Assembly (NCBI GenBank): GCA_023399215.1
Contig: JAEWQJ010000026.1
Location: 62,001 to 126,000, forward strand
Direction: 5' to 3'
DNA from: Methanobacteriota archaeon
GTDB lineage: Archaea > Halobacteriota > Methanosarcinia > Methanosarcinales > Methanosarcinaceae
Length of the DNA stretch: 64,000 nt
The translations under genes and the position numbers were made by a program. Every line of letters starts with the position of its first letter. The stretch's first letter is position 1. This document shows positions 1 through 9,125 of the stretch, in pieces. The notes beneath the pieces were generated by a model that worked only from the letters and a program-made list of their open reading frames with translations, searched no databases and was not told the origin of the DNA.

Positions 1-1011
1 ATCGAGACTATGGATTTCCGTGCGGCTAAAGCAGCTGCTGACGTTTTTGGAATTGTCTCTACTTCCCCTGCATTGAAAACTGAGCCTACTCTTGAGAGTG
101 CAGCCAGTGTATGTGCTACCCTGGCTAAGGACCTGGTTTTAGAAGGCGAATCTTTTGCGGTCAGGGCTAGAAGAAGCGGAAACCATCCTTTTTCTTCGGT
201 TGACATAGGCAGAACCTGCGGAGATGCCGTCTGGAGTGCTCTGGAAAAAAAAGGAAAGCATCCTAAAGTTGACCTGAGTTCTCCTGATAAGGAAGTTTTC
301 GTCGAAATGCGGCAAAATCTCGCTTACGTCTACCTGGAAACATTCAAAGGGGTAGGAGGTCTTCCTCTCGGCACGCAGGGAAGTATGGTTGTTTTAATGT
401 CCGGCGGGCTTGATTCTCCGGTTGCAGCCTGGCTTATGATGAAACGCGGAGTTATGATTATTCCGGTATACTGCAATACTTCGCCCTATGCCGAGAATGC
501 CGCAAGAGAACGTGCTTTTGAATGTATTCGTCAGCTCCAAAAGTGGGCTCCAGGGCATCAGTTTAAGACTTATGAACTTCCTCATGGCCCCAATCTTCGG
601 ACCTTTATCGACATCTGCAACCGAAAAAATACCTGTCTTCTCTGCAAACGCATGATGTACAGGGAAGCCTATGAGGTTATGAAAAAAGAAGGTGCAAACG
701 GAATTATTACCGGTTCTTCCCTGGGGCAGGTAGCTTCCCAGACTGCTGCCAATATGTATGCTGAAATATATCAGCTTGCTATACCTATTTACCATCCTTT
801 GATTGCCTTTGATAAGACAGAGATAATAGACATTGCTCGCAAAATCGGAACCTATGATATTTCCAGTCGACCCGCAGGCAGTTGCACTGCTGTGCCTGAG
901 CGACCTGAAATAGGAGCAAATTATGACCTTGTCGTAACTGAAGAACAAAAAATGGATATTGAGACCATGGTTTTCAATGCTATGAAAGCAGCAAAAGTAC
1001 TTAAACTCTGA
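1..1011 (+). CDS. thiI: tRNA sulfurtransferase ThiI, 5'-truncated by window edge
   Basis: ThiI activates U8 of tRNA by adenylation and takes part in sulfur transfer to make 4-thiouridine; in some organisms it also serves thiamine thiazole synthesis. The frame is open from base 1, so the first part of the THUMP region lies outside the window; the first ATG at 10 is internal. The visible part starts in the ferredoxin-like/THUMP segment (FGIVSTSPA). The PP-loop ATPase motif SGGLDSPVA lies near residue 134 and a CLLC motif near 213. There is a further conserved Cys in SCTAVP near residue 296. There is no rhodanese domain, as expected for archaeal ThiI, where the CxxC pair is thought to carry the sulfur chemistry or an Fe-S cluster. 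The protein ends normally at TGA. Confidence 0.93.
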   Translation: METMDFRAAKAAADVFGIVSTSPALKTEPTLESAASVCATLAKDLVLEGESFAVRARRSGNHPFSSVDIGRTCGDAVWSALEKKGKHPKVDLSSPDKEVFVEMRQNLAYVYLETFKGVGGLPLGTQGSMVVLMSGGLDSPVAAWLMMKRGVMIIPVYCNTSPYAENAARERAFECIRQLQKWAPGHQFKTYELPHGPNLRTFIDICNRKNTCLLCKRMMYREAYEVMKKEGANGIITGSSLGQVASQTAANMYAEIYQLAIPIYHPLIAFDKTEIIDIARKIGTYDISSRPAGSCTAVPERPEIGANYDLVVTEEQKMDIETMVFNAMKAAKVLKL

Positions 1012-1149
1012 AAAAAGTGATGAATTTTTCTATTAGTTTTAGTAACTTTCATTAGTATTTAAAGGCTTTCAATTAATTTTGATAGCTTTCAATTTTACTT
1101 TTTATAAGTTTTAACTTTATAACTTTTAACTTGAACTCTAAAAACTCCC

Positions 1150-1539
1150 TTATTTGTTCTTTTTTGACTGACTTTTAAGAAGAGTGGCCTCTATATTTTT
1201 GCATAGGTCCTCTTCTTTGAAAGGTTTCGAAATATATTCCTCTTGATCTGTTAGCTTTGCTCGTTCGAGGGTCTCAAAATCCGTACAGGCAGTAAGGTAA
1301 ATTACGGGTATTCCAAAGCGTGATTTAATAATTTGGGCCGCTTCAATTCCATCCATATCCCCTTTTAGCATAATATCCATCAAAACCAGATCAGCATTTG
1401 TAAGCTCAGCTTCTCTTATTGCCTCTTTCCCTGAAATCACAGCACTCGGAACAGAATACCCTAAATTTTTTAGCCGGTTTTTAATGTTCAGGGCCACAAT
1501 AGCCTGGTCTTCAACAACCAGAATTTTTGCTTTGCCCAT
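1150..1539 (-). CDS. Receiver-only response regulator
   Basis: A 129-residue CheY-like receiver domain with no output domain. The acidic pocket is visible as VVEDQ near the N-terminus, the phosphoacceptor Asp is in LVLMDIML near residue 55, and the conserved Lys is in YISKPF near 106. It is closely similar in sequence to the regulator at 2387-2815 (NLGYSVP versus NLGYTVP, both ELTNADLVLMDIML), so the two are paralogs from a local duplication. The likely phosphodonor is the histidine kinase at 2854-5682 on the same strand. With no DNA-binding domain it probably acts by protein contact or as a phosphate relay. The start ATG at 1539 gives the usual MGKAKILVV opening. Confidence 0.9.
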   Translation of the reverse strand: MGKAKILVVEDQAIVALNIKNRLKNLGYSVPSAVISGKEAIREAELTNADLVLMDIMLKGDMDGIEAAQIIKSRFGIPVIYLTACTDFETLERAKLTDQEEYISKPFKEEDLCKNIEATLLKSQSKKNK

Positions 1540-1924
1540 TTATTCATCCATCTTTTGTATTTTTTGAGTTATGTTTTTATCTTTTGTTCATTTACTGTTT
1601 TTTAACATCTCTAAAATCGCGTTTCTTCAGAACTATATGTTCAAAGTCACGCATCTCTAAAACTGCACCATGTTATCTCGATTTTCCCCTTTAACGAAAT
1701 AACTGCAGGCTATAAGCTAGATAAGTTGCAGAGTAATAAAACTCCCAATCTCCTTACTCTCAGGTTTACGTATGACCACCAAAAATTATACAGTTATTAT
1801 AAACTCTTTTTTTATTAATGTTACTGTTGCCCGCAACCCTTTTAAAAAAAGGCTTGACCGAAAACCCCAAGAAACGTTTGAGTTTGAAGATCTTATCCCC
1901 AAACCCTATAGGCGTGATCAACCG

Positions 1925-1966
1925 GCTCAAAGGTTGCGGCCCAAAGGTTGCGGCTCAAAGGTTGCT
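1925..1966. repeat. 14-bp tandem repeat, three copies
   Basis: Three head-to-tail copies of a 14-bp unit of the form GCTCAAAGGTTGCG, with one or two substitutions. It lies in the 847-bp gap between the two response regulators (1540-2386), where I see no convincing gene. The short frames in that gap have no family-like composition. The only other item in the gap is the 82-bp inverted-repeat element at 2136-2217. Confidence 0.75.
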
Positions 1967-2135
1967 AGACGACGTATATTCCAAATAATGAGCGCTGGCA
2001 TACTTTCAGCTTTTAGTGGGTTTCATTGATTCAAAAAGAGGTAGATAAGACGTTTTTAGTGAAAGAAACCGTTTTGAAGAAAAAACTTTCTTAGTTTTAA
2101 CGTTACAGGTGAAGCAAAATAGTGCTTTTGTCTTT

Positions 2136-2217
2136 TATAGTCACGGGTCTAAATAATGCAACTGCCCAAATGAGATACAATGAGATTTTTGTTGCAACAA
2201 TTACAGGCGTGACTATA
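2136..2217. mobile_element. 82-bp MITE-like element, copy 1
   Basis: The stretch begins TATAGTCACG and ends with the exact inverse CGTGACTATA. A same-length, clearly related copy with the same termini lies at 52435-52516. The inverted similarity extends inward imperfectly to a TGCAAC motif on each arm, so the whole unit can fold as a long hairpin. It is too short to code for anything. Two copies 50 kb apart suggest a miniature element mobilised in trans by an unidentified transposase. Confidence 0.75.
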
Positions 2218-2386
2218 TATAAAAGGATTCAGAGGATTCTTTTACCAGTGGCTGAGACTATTCTCTCTGCTTATTTTCTCAAATCTCAATTTTACTTTTT
2301 CTGGTTTTCAAATTCTCTGTGTCCAGTAAGAATTTACTCGAAAGTTTTTATCGAGATATGACAGGTCCCGGTATGTAGTGAAACAT

Positions 2387-2815
2387 TTACTCAGGAATCT
2401 TTTCATTTTCTTTTCCAGCTTCTATTTCAGCCTCTTTTTCGGCTCTGTGCTTGTGAAGTGCCATTTCGATATTGCTGTGCAGGTCTTCTTCCTTAAAAGG
2501 TTTTGAGATATATCCTGCAGGCTCTGTCGTTTTTGCCCTCTCAAGAGTTTCGTCATCAGTGTAGGCGGTAAGATAGAGTACTGGAATCCGGAGCCGGTTT
2601 TTGATTTCACGAGCAGCCTCAATTCCGTCCATCTCACCTTTTAACATGATATCCATCAAAACAAGGTCTGCATTCGTCAACTCTGCTTTTCTTATTGCTT
2701 CCTCTCCTGTGGATGCAGTACCCGGCACAGTATAACCAAGATTTTTCAGTTTGTTTCTGATATTAAGAGCCACTATATTCTGGTCTTCGACAACCAGAAT
2801 TTTTGCTTTTTTCAT
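2387..2815 (-). CDS. Receiver-only response regulator with charged tail
   Basis: A 142-residue CheY-like receiver domain. The phosphoacceptor Asp is in LVLMDIML near residue 55 and the switch Lys is in YISKPF near 106. A charged tail rich in Glu and Lys occupies about residues 120-142. The gene starts 38 nt after the stop codon of the histidine kinase upstream on the same strand, so kinase and regulator are probably cotranscribed and form a cognate pair. It is paralogous to the regulator at 1150-1539. There is no output domain, so signal output must come through another protein. Confidence 0.92.
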   Translation of the reverse strand: MKKAKILVVEDQNIVALNIRNKLKNLGYTVPGTASTGEEAIRKAELTNADLVLMDIMLKGEMDGIEAAREIKNRLRIPVLYLTAYTDDETLERAKTTEPAGYISKPFKEEDLHSNIEMALHKHRAEKEAEIEAGKENEKIPE

Positions 2816-2853
2816 TATATCTCCCCTTTGATATCGGATAAGCCTCCGGATAA

Positions 2854-5682
2854 TCAGTTGTCTTCCCTAAATAATATTTTGAAGGTAGTTTCTGAATCTT
2901 TTTGAAGTTCAATTGTGCCTTCCAGTTGTTCAACAAGAATGTTTACAAGCTGTAGACCCAGAGAACCAGTATTCCTGAAATCAAGGTCTTCCGGAAAACC
3001 CAACCCATTATCCGAAACTACCAGCGAATATTGACTATTTTTATTAACTGAGCTCTTTGCACCAATATTATTGGTGATATTACTTATACTTTTATTCTTT
3101 ACATTCTCTTCAGCCTTGCAGAGTTTTATTCTGATTTCTCCTTTTCTGCCCTGAGGAAAAGCGTGTTTCAAAGAATTGGATACAAGTTCATTAATAATTA
3201 TCCCCAGAGGAACTGCCGTGTCCATTCCAAGAAAGGTTTCTTCAACATCCAGTTGCATCCTGACATCGCCTCTGACAGTATATGAGCGAAGAAGATCTGC
3301 AGTCAGTTTTTGAAGATATTCCGAGAAATCGAGAGCTTCGCTATTTCTTGACCTGTACAACCCTTCATGAATTATAGCCATTGTGGCGACCCGATTCTGG
3401 CTTTCACGGAAAGCTTCAAGGACTTCTTTTTCGCTGAATCTTTCAGCCTGCAGTTCCAGAAGGCTGGAAATAACCTGGAGATTGTTCTTTATGCGGTGAT
3501 GGATTTCTTTTTTACGGATTTCTTCTATTTTCCTCAGAGATTCTTCAGCTTCTTTTTGCCCGGTTATATCGTAAACTGCACCATGCATGATTCTTTTCTT
3601 GCCTTTAGGGTCCGCAATATTCTGGACAATCTCACGAACCCATTTTATTTTTCCTTCCCTGTGCCTTATACGATATTCGTGCTCTATGAAAAGTAGTGGA
3701 TCATTCCTTAGCCTTTCATTATTATTAACAAGTTTCTTCCAGTCTTCAGGAAGAACAATCTTGCGCCAGTTTACTTTCCCGGCGGTGAAGTCTTCTTTCC
3801 GGTATCCTGTAATTTCCTCTACACATCCTTCCAAAAGAATGAGTTTGAAATTCATATCTCCCTGGAAGGCTATACCCCTGAAATTCTTAATAAAGGATCT
3901 GTACCGCTCTTCACTTTCTTCCAACTTTTTTGATGAGAGTTTTATCCATGTAATATCTTTCATTACCCCAATATCCCTGTAAAATTTCCCTTGTTCATTT
4001 TTCAGGAAAATCCCGCTGTCTTCAAAATACAGATATGTTCCGTCTTTTCTTCGGAATCTGTACTCGATAACGAATCTCTCTCCTCCTTCCCTGTACTTTT
4101 CAAGCTTTTCAATTATCTCCTTGCGGTCCTCGGGATGAATATGTACTTCCCAGTCTTTCCTGTTAAAGTTCTGGAACTCTTCCAGGCTATATTGAGTCAG
4201 CTCTTTAATGGCTCCGGCCCATTCAATTTTACCTGTGAGCCTATCATAATCATACACAAGCTGCCCTGTCTGCTCGGCAGCAATCCGATATCTCTCTTCA
4301 CTTTTCCTGAAGGTTTTTTCAGCTACTTTACGCTGAGTTATATCAAGCATTATTCCGACAACACCGGCTACTTCCCCTGAGCTGTCCAAGTAGGTGACTT
4401 TATGGAAAAAGAAATCCCTGTTCACACCGTCGGCACAGACCACCCTGGTTTCGTAATAGTTGCTTCCCCTTTTTTCGATAAGGCTCCTGTCATCCTTAAG
4501 ATATATTTCTGCAAGCTCTTTTGGAACTATTTTCTGAAACTCACGGAAAGAACCCCCTATAACCTCTTCTTTGGGAAGCCCCATAATCTGCCTGGCAAAG
4601 CTCTCATTACAGTTTACATATATTTCATTCAGGTCCCTCTGGAAAACAGGGATTTGAATACTATCAAGTAGAGTTTCAAGAAACTGCACATTATTCTGAA
4701 GTTTATTCTCTATTTTTCTTCTTTCCATTACTTCATGTACAAGTTTCTCATTTGCTTCCATGTACGCAAGGGTCTTTTTTTCGACCAGCTCGTCCAGTTC
4801 TTGCTGATGAATCTGGAGCTCTTCCTCGGAGAACAGGCGTTTTATGATCTCAGACAACAAAAAAGCGGCAGAGTCCAGAAAATAGATATCATCCTCAGTA
4901 AATTCTCTCTTTTCTCTACTGTAAACTTCCACTACCCCAAAAAGTTTATTTATATCTCCTATCAGGACTGTTACTCCACTGGCTATGCCATATTGCCTGA
5001 AAAACTCGCTGCATTCAAAGCGGGTTTCGTTTTCTATATCTTCCAGGATAATCGTTTTTCTCAAAATAAGGGTACATTCTGCCTGAGACTTTTCTTTTGT
5101 GATAACCCTGTCTACGGCTCCACATTTCCAGCCATATCCTGCCCTCAGAATGAAGGTTCCATCAGGCTTGAGTTCCAGGATCCTGGAAAATTCTATACCA
5201 AGGCCCTTAGCAATAATCAGGGCACTTTCTATCAGAATCTCCTGAACGTTTTTGCATGTTAAGGATATCCTGCAGAGCTTACTCAGGGCTCGATATTGTT
5301 TTTCCTTTTTACTAAGTCTTTCTTCGGTAACAACCCTGAGACTTATGTTAAACCCTTCAAGGTTTACATGCTCCTTTTCCGGAAAAGGATAAAGTACTGC
5401 AATATATGTTGTTTTCCCGGCCTGAATCTCAAGATTTTCCGGATTTTCCTGTATGAGAACTCTTTTTATACTGTGTCTTAACTCCTGAGGAACCTTTTCC
5501 CCTTCTTTAATTCCCCAGTATTCGAGAAGAGCATTAGCTTCCTTGTTTGCACAGAGAACTGTTCCCTCTTTTCCTAATCTCAGAAAAATACTGGGGATTG
5601 GTGGAGAAAGCTCTTCTATAATTTTTTCATTATATTTATCGGATATTTTTTCTGCTTTCTCGAGTAAATTGCTAATATTAAT
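2854..5682 (-). CDS. PAS/GAF sensor histidine kinase (HisKA_2 type), start codon uncertain
   Basis: Cytoplasmic sensor kinase with no membrane segment. Counting from an ATT at 5682, it has a PAS-like region (about 25-120), a GAF domain (about 150-280) and a coiled-coil linker. Three PAS domains follow (about 330-450, 460-580, 590-710), then a HisKA_2 dimerisation domain with EIHHRIKNNLQ near 723 and an ATPase domain with N-box NELVSNSLKHAF and G-box DNGLGF. The first in-frame ATG, GTG or TTG is a TTG at 5064, which would cut the GAF domain in half. The frame is nevertheless open back to a TAA at 5704-5706 and encodes family-like sequence throughout. A GGAGGA stands 9-10 nt before the ATT. An ATG at 5699 is one base out of frame and reads 25 codons to a stop; one extra A in the A-run near 5650 would join it to the kinase. 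The gene therefore uses a rare start codon, carries a small indel, or contains a sequence error. Confidence 0.85.
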   Translation of the reverse strand: MNISNLLEKAEKISDKYNEKIIEELSPPIPSIFLRLGKEGTVLCANKEANALLEYWGIKEGEKVPQELRHSIKRVLIQENPENLEIQAGKTTYIAVLYPFPEKEHVNLEGFNISLRVVTEERLSKKEKQYRALSKLCRISLTCKNVQEILIESALIIAKGLGIEFSRILELKPDGTFILRAGYGWKCGAVDRVITKEKSQAECTLILRKTIILEDIENETRFECSEFFRQYGIASGVTVLIGDINKLFGVVEVYSREKREFTEDDIYFLDSAAFLLSEIIKRLFSEEELQIHQQELDELVEKKTLAYMEANEKLVHEVMERRKIENKLQNNVQFLETLLDSIQIPVFQRDLNEIYVNCNESFARQIMGLPKEEVIGGSFREFQKIVPKELAEIYLKDDRSLIEKRGSNYYETRVVCADGVNRDFFFHKVTYLDSSGEVAGVVGIMLDITQRKVAEKTFRKSEERYRIAAEQTGQLVYDYDRLTGKIEWAGAIKELTQYSLEEFQNFNRKDWEVHIHPEDRKEIIEKLEKYREGGERFVIEYRFRRKDGTYLYFEDSGIFLKNEQGKFYRDIGVMKDITWIKLSSKKLEESEERYRSFIKNFRGIAFQGDMNFKLILLEGCVEEITGYRKEDFTAGKVNWRKIVLPEDWKKLVNNNERLRNDPLLFIEHEYRIRHREGKIKWVREIVQNIADPKGKKRIMHGAVYDITGQKEAEESLRKIEEIRKKEIHHRIKNNLQVISSLLELQAERFSEKEVLEAFRESQNRVATMAIIHEGLYRSRNSEALDFSEYLQKLTADLLRSYTVRGDVRMQLDVEETFLGMDTAVPLGIIINELVSNSLKHAFPQGRKGEIRIKLCKAEENVKNKSISNITNNIGAKSSVNKNSQYSLVVSDNGLGFPEDLDFRNTGSLGLQLVNILVEQLEGTIELQKDSETTFKILFREDN

Positions 5683-6364
5683 GACTCCCAGTCCTCCATT
5701 TATTTACATATTTTCCAGCTTACAGGAACGGGTATCAATATTTTGATTGAAATCCAGGCTAACAATATCTTATGAAGATTTTACTACTTTTATATTTTTT
5801 ATACATTTCGCCCAAAATTTTTTAGTTTTTTCAACTTAAAAAATTGATATGGATCCATATGTATTCACTAGTTAAAAAGTTATATGATATTCGTGGAATT
5901 TTTAAAAGTCCCACGAGTTATTCAAAAATAGATAAGTAAAGTAGAGTATGCGGGGATACATTTTTTCGGAATATCTTCCAGTACGCAGGAAAATAGTTTT
6001 TCTGAATATCTGCCAGAGTATTGTCGGTTTGTTTTAAACATTCTCAACCTGCAGGAGTTCATCTTTGATTTTAAAAACTTCTATGTTTTAATAAAACTGA
6101 GTAAATAATAAAAATCATATTTAATATTAAATTGTTGTTCGCTAAAAAAACATTTTATATAGGAATATATTTTGTTTGCAAACAATTTTTCATATAAGTT
6201 ATTTTAAATAAGTTTAGGAATAATTATAGATTGTAAACTAAAGAGAACAGGTAAAAGAGATCTGATCAAAGAGAACAGATTTAGACGACAGTAGAAAAAC
6301 GGATGGATCAACACAGTGGGAAATGACTGGGGAAATGACTGGTAGGGTATGTGAGTAAAGAATT

Positions 6365-6434
6365 GCCTGGAAGAGATTCAAATCCGAATTACTGTATCGG
6401 GGGCTATAGTAAAAGGAATGGAACTCTTCCAGGC
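6365..6434. other. Perfect 11-bp inverted repeat around a 48-nt spacer
   Basis: GCCTGGAAGAG at 6365-6375 is the exact inverse of CTCTTCCAGGC at 6424-6434. The pair could close a stem-loop RNA or be the ends of a decayed miniature element. No gene is adjacent on either side, so its role is open. Confidence 0.5.
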
Positions 6435-6456
6435 TCTTTCTACTCTTCTTAAAGCG

Positions 6457-6533
6457 TTTTTATAGGATTTCAATTGTTTTTTTAGGATTTTAATTGTTTT
6501 TTAGGATTTTAATTATGTTTAGGGTTTCAATTG
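6457..6533. repeat. About 20-bp degenerate tandem repeat, four copies
   Basis: Four successive units of the type TTTTTTAGGATTTTAATTG, with small length and base changes. They lie directly after the 11-bp inverted repeat in a noncoding stretch. Confidence 0.65.
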
Positions 6534-6917
6534 CTTTTAATTGATACTTTTTGAACCGTGCATCCATAAAGCGAAAACTCGCATCAAACATTTTTAAGAA
6601 AAGATAGTCCTGAAAAAAGTGGCATGTATATTGGTTGCACGATGCTGAACATTTTTTCTGTGTGCGAAGTAAACTTTTTTAGTTGCCATTTTTTCATTCT
6701 TGCTAATGCAATGGCAACACCCGTGAAAATAAGTGATCGGTATTCGAACCGGTAATTCTGGCTCTCAGGGCGATACTATCTGTAAAAACCAATGACAGTT
6801 TTTTGTCGAATAAAAGTGCTTTTTACTATTTTTCCTTTTACTATCTTTCCTTTTTAATTATTTTTCTCTCTATTTTTCCTTTTACTATCTTTCCTTTTAT
6901 ATTCTCCACATCTTTTC

Positions 6918-7601
6918 TTACTGAGCCGTAATTTTCCCATCCACTAGCCTGATGATTCTATCAGCTTTTAAGGCCATATCATCGTTATGAGTAACTACAA
7001 TAAATGTTTGATTATACTCCTTATTCAGCTCTCTCAGCAGTTCATAGATCATGTCACCCGTTTTTGTATCAAGATTGCCTGTTGGCTCATCCCCCAGTAC
7101 AATTGCAGGGGAACAGCTTAACGCTCTTGCTATTGCAACCCTCTGATTCTGCCCTCCTGAAAGTTCACCGGGTTTGTGATCCATCCGGTCTTCAAGTCCT
7201 ACCTCTTTCAGGAGTTTTTCGGCAATTTCCTTTGCTTCTTTCTTCTTTTTTCCAGCAATCAATAGCGGCATCATTACATTTTCCAGAGCTGTAAAATCAG
7301 GGAGCAAATGATGGTACTGGAAGACAAAACCAAGCATTCTATTCCTTATCTCAGAACGTTCTTCGTCCGACATATTTGTTACATCATTTCTGTCTATCAG
7401 CAGAGTGCCTGAGCTTGGAGTATCCAGCAAGCCTATTAAATGCATAAGTGTACTTTTGCCTGAACCTGATGGCCCGACAATTGCAACGAATTCCCCCTTT
7501 TTTATTTTCAGAGTTGCATTATCGAGAGCATGGAATTCCATCCCGTTTTTATAGGTTTTTGTCAGGTTTTTAAGCTCGATTATTGGGCTTTCTTCTGTCA
7601 T
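6918..7601 (-). CDS. ABC transporter ATPase, MacB/LolD-like
   Basis: Nucleotide-binding subunit of an FtsX-type ABC system. Walker A is GPSGSGKST, the signature is LSGGQNQRVAIARAL, Walker B is IVLGDEPTGNLD, and the H-loop is VVTHNDD. At about 227 residues it is the standard size for this subfamily, which energises extrusion or membrane mechanotransmission rather than import. It is the last gene of a minus-strand cassette with two FtsX-like permeases and a surface-anchored protein, 204 nt after the proximal permease. ATG 7601 begins MTEESPIIELKNL, as in relatives; an in-frame ATG at 7619 would add MRRRKS and cannot be excluded. Confidence 0.93.
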   Translation of the reverse strand: MTEESPIIELKNLTKTYKNGMEFHALDNATLKIKKGEFVAIVGPSGSGKSTLMHLIGLLDTPSSGTLLIDRNDVTNMSDEERSEIRNRMLGFVFQYHHLLPDFTALENVMMPLLIAGKKKKEAKEIAEKLLKEVGLEDRMDHKPGELSGGQNQRVAIARALSCSPAIVLGDEPTGNLDTKTGDMIYELLRELNKEYNQTFIVVTHNDDMALKADRIIRLVDGKITAQ

Positions 7602-7805
7602 ACTTTTTCTGCGCCTCATTGAGAGTTATTGAAATTTAAACAGTTGGGGTTTTATTAACTCTTTTTTGATATTAACTGCGCAAGTTCTCAAATTTTAGTA
7701 TGTAGGTATTCGGTGAATATTAGGCAGACAATATTAAATGTATAAATCAATTCTACGCTAAAACCAGGCAGCAGACCGCTTTTTACACCCGTAAAAATGA
7801 CTGTA

Positions 7806-8975
7806 TCAAGCACTTTCTATGGCTTTTACGGGGTCAAGCTTTGCAGCTTTCCGTGCAGGGTAAATACCTGAGATTATGTTGATTATGAAAGCAAAGAAAG
7901 CAGCATATACGAAGTTGAGAGGCTCTACTTCAAGAGGAAGTGTCTGGAGCCCGAAATACATCTCCTGAGGGACTGCGATTTTATAACTCTGTAGAGCAAT
8001 GGTTGCGATATAACCCAGAATAGTGCCCAAAACCAGCCCCATAGCTCCGAGAATTACAGACTGGAAAAGAAAGACAATCATTATGCTTTTTTGAGAGGCT
8101 CCCATAGCTTTTAAGATACCTATTTCTCGGGTTCGCTGGGCAACAATGGTAATCAGAGTATTTGCAATCCCGAACCCAGCAATCCCGTAAATAAGGATGT
8201 AGAAAACGTTTACGAAAACCTTCTGAGTGTTTAGAAGATTAAGGATTTCTGCATTTGTTTCTATCCAGCTTACTGCGTTAAGATCGGTTTCTCTTTCAAT
8301 TGAGCTTGCTATAACGTCGGCCTGGTATGGGTCTGCGACTCTGATCCCTATTGTGCTTACAACTCCAGGTTCATTGAAGAAATCCTGCACCGAGTCCAGC
8401 CTTGCATAGGCTATTACTTCATCTGCAGCCGTTCCGGTATGGATCAGACCTATAACCTTAAAAGAAGTTGTTTTTGAGCCTGGAAACACTGCATCTACCC
8501 GGTCTCCAGGCTGAACCTCAAGATTTTCCGCAAGCTTATCTCCAAGTAAGATTCCATTTCTGGTATGGGTAAGCGATAGAAAGCTCCCTTCTATCATATC
8601 CTTGCTTACCCGCATAACCTTATCTTCAGCCTCAGGTTCAACTCCCTGAAGTGAAATACCCTCTGCATTATCCTTGTATTCCAGGGCTGCCTGACCCAGA
8701 TATTTGGGAGACACCGCTATAACTCCTTTTTTTTCCAAAATCAGGGCCGAATTATATTTGTAAAGATGAATGAACCCGTCTTTTTCATCCTGAGGATTGA
8801 TAACGATATGGGGATTGTTCTCAGTACTGGACTTTATAAGCTCTCCTTGAAAGCCAGAAAGCATTGCCATCATTACCGTAATTACGGCTACGGCAAGGGC
8901 AACTGCAAGTATGGCAAAAAAGGTTTGCCTTCTTCTGGAAAAAACTTGCCTCAATGCGATTTTCAATTCATACAT
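7806..8975 (-). CDS. FtsX-like ABC permease (proximal copy)
   Basis: Membrane subunit with the MacB/FtsX layout. One N-terminal membrane segment (about 20-45) is followed by a large extracytoplasmic MacB-type periplasmic-core domain (about 46-250) and three C-terminal membrane segments carrying the FtsX domain. The conserved tail motif YPARKAAKLDPVKAIESA is the usual contact with the ATPase. ATG 8975 (MYELKIALRQ) is preceded by GGAG at 10 nt; an upstream ATG at 9002 has no better site. It is paralogous to the permease at 9126-10295, so the transporter is probably a heterodimer of two permeases with two copies of the ATPase at 6918-7601. Confidence 0.92.
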   Translation of the reverse strand: MYELKIALRQVFSRRRQTFFAILAVALAVAVITVMMAMLSGFQGELIKSSTENNPHIVINPQDEKDGFIHLYKYNSALILEKKGVIAVSPKYLGQAALEYKDNAEGISLQGVEPEAEDKVMRVSKDMIEGSFLSLTHTRNGILLGDKLAENLEVQPGDRVDAVFPGSKTTSFKVIGLIHTGTAADEVIAYARLDSVQDFFNEPGVVSTIGIRVADPYQADVIASSIERETDLNAVSWIETNAEILNLLNTQKVFVNVFYILIYGIAGFGIANTLITIVAQRTREIGILKAMGASQKSIMIVFLFQSVILGAMGLVLGTILGYIATIALQSYKIAVPQEMYFGLQTLPLEVEPLNFVYAAFFAFIINIISGIYPARKAAKLDPVKAIESA

Positions 8976-9125
8976 CTGAATTAGCTCCTGGAGATGATGC
9001 ATTTTAGGGTTTTTAGTTAGCAGGGAATCTCATAATTTCCAGAATATACAATCTGTTAAAATATTTTATAAATATAACTTAATAATTTAATTTTAAATAA
9101 GCCAGGGAATAATCTTAAATCTGGC

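Larger units (their letters stand above)
5707..6917. other. 1.2-kb AT-rich intergenic region
   Basis: No intact gene is visible. On the minus strand, roughly 6600-6770, a short open stretch reads like protein (containing NYRFEYRSLIFTGVAIAL) and may be the 3' remnant of a transposase or membrane gene, but I cannot assign it. A long inverted repeat and a 20-bp tandem repeat within the gap are listed separately. Confidence 0.5.

Noticed and set aside
1772..2029. 85-codon plus-strand frame between the response regulators
   Set aside because: Its middle is made of a 14-bp tandem repeat, there is no ribosome site and the amino-acid composition is not family-like.
5064..5262. TTG at 5064 as the true start of the histidine kinase
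   Set aside because: It would cut the GAF domain in the middle although family-like sequence continues upstream in the same frame.
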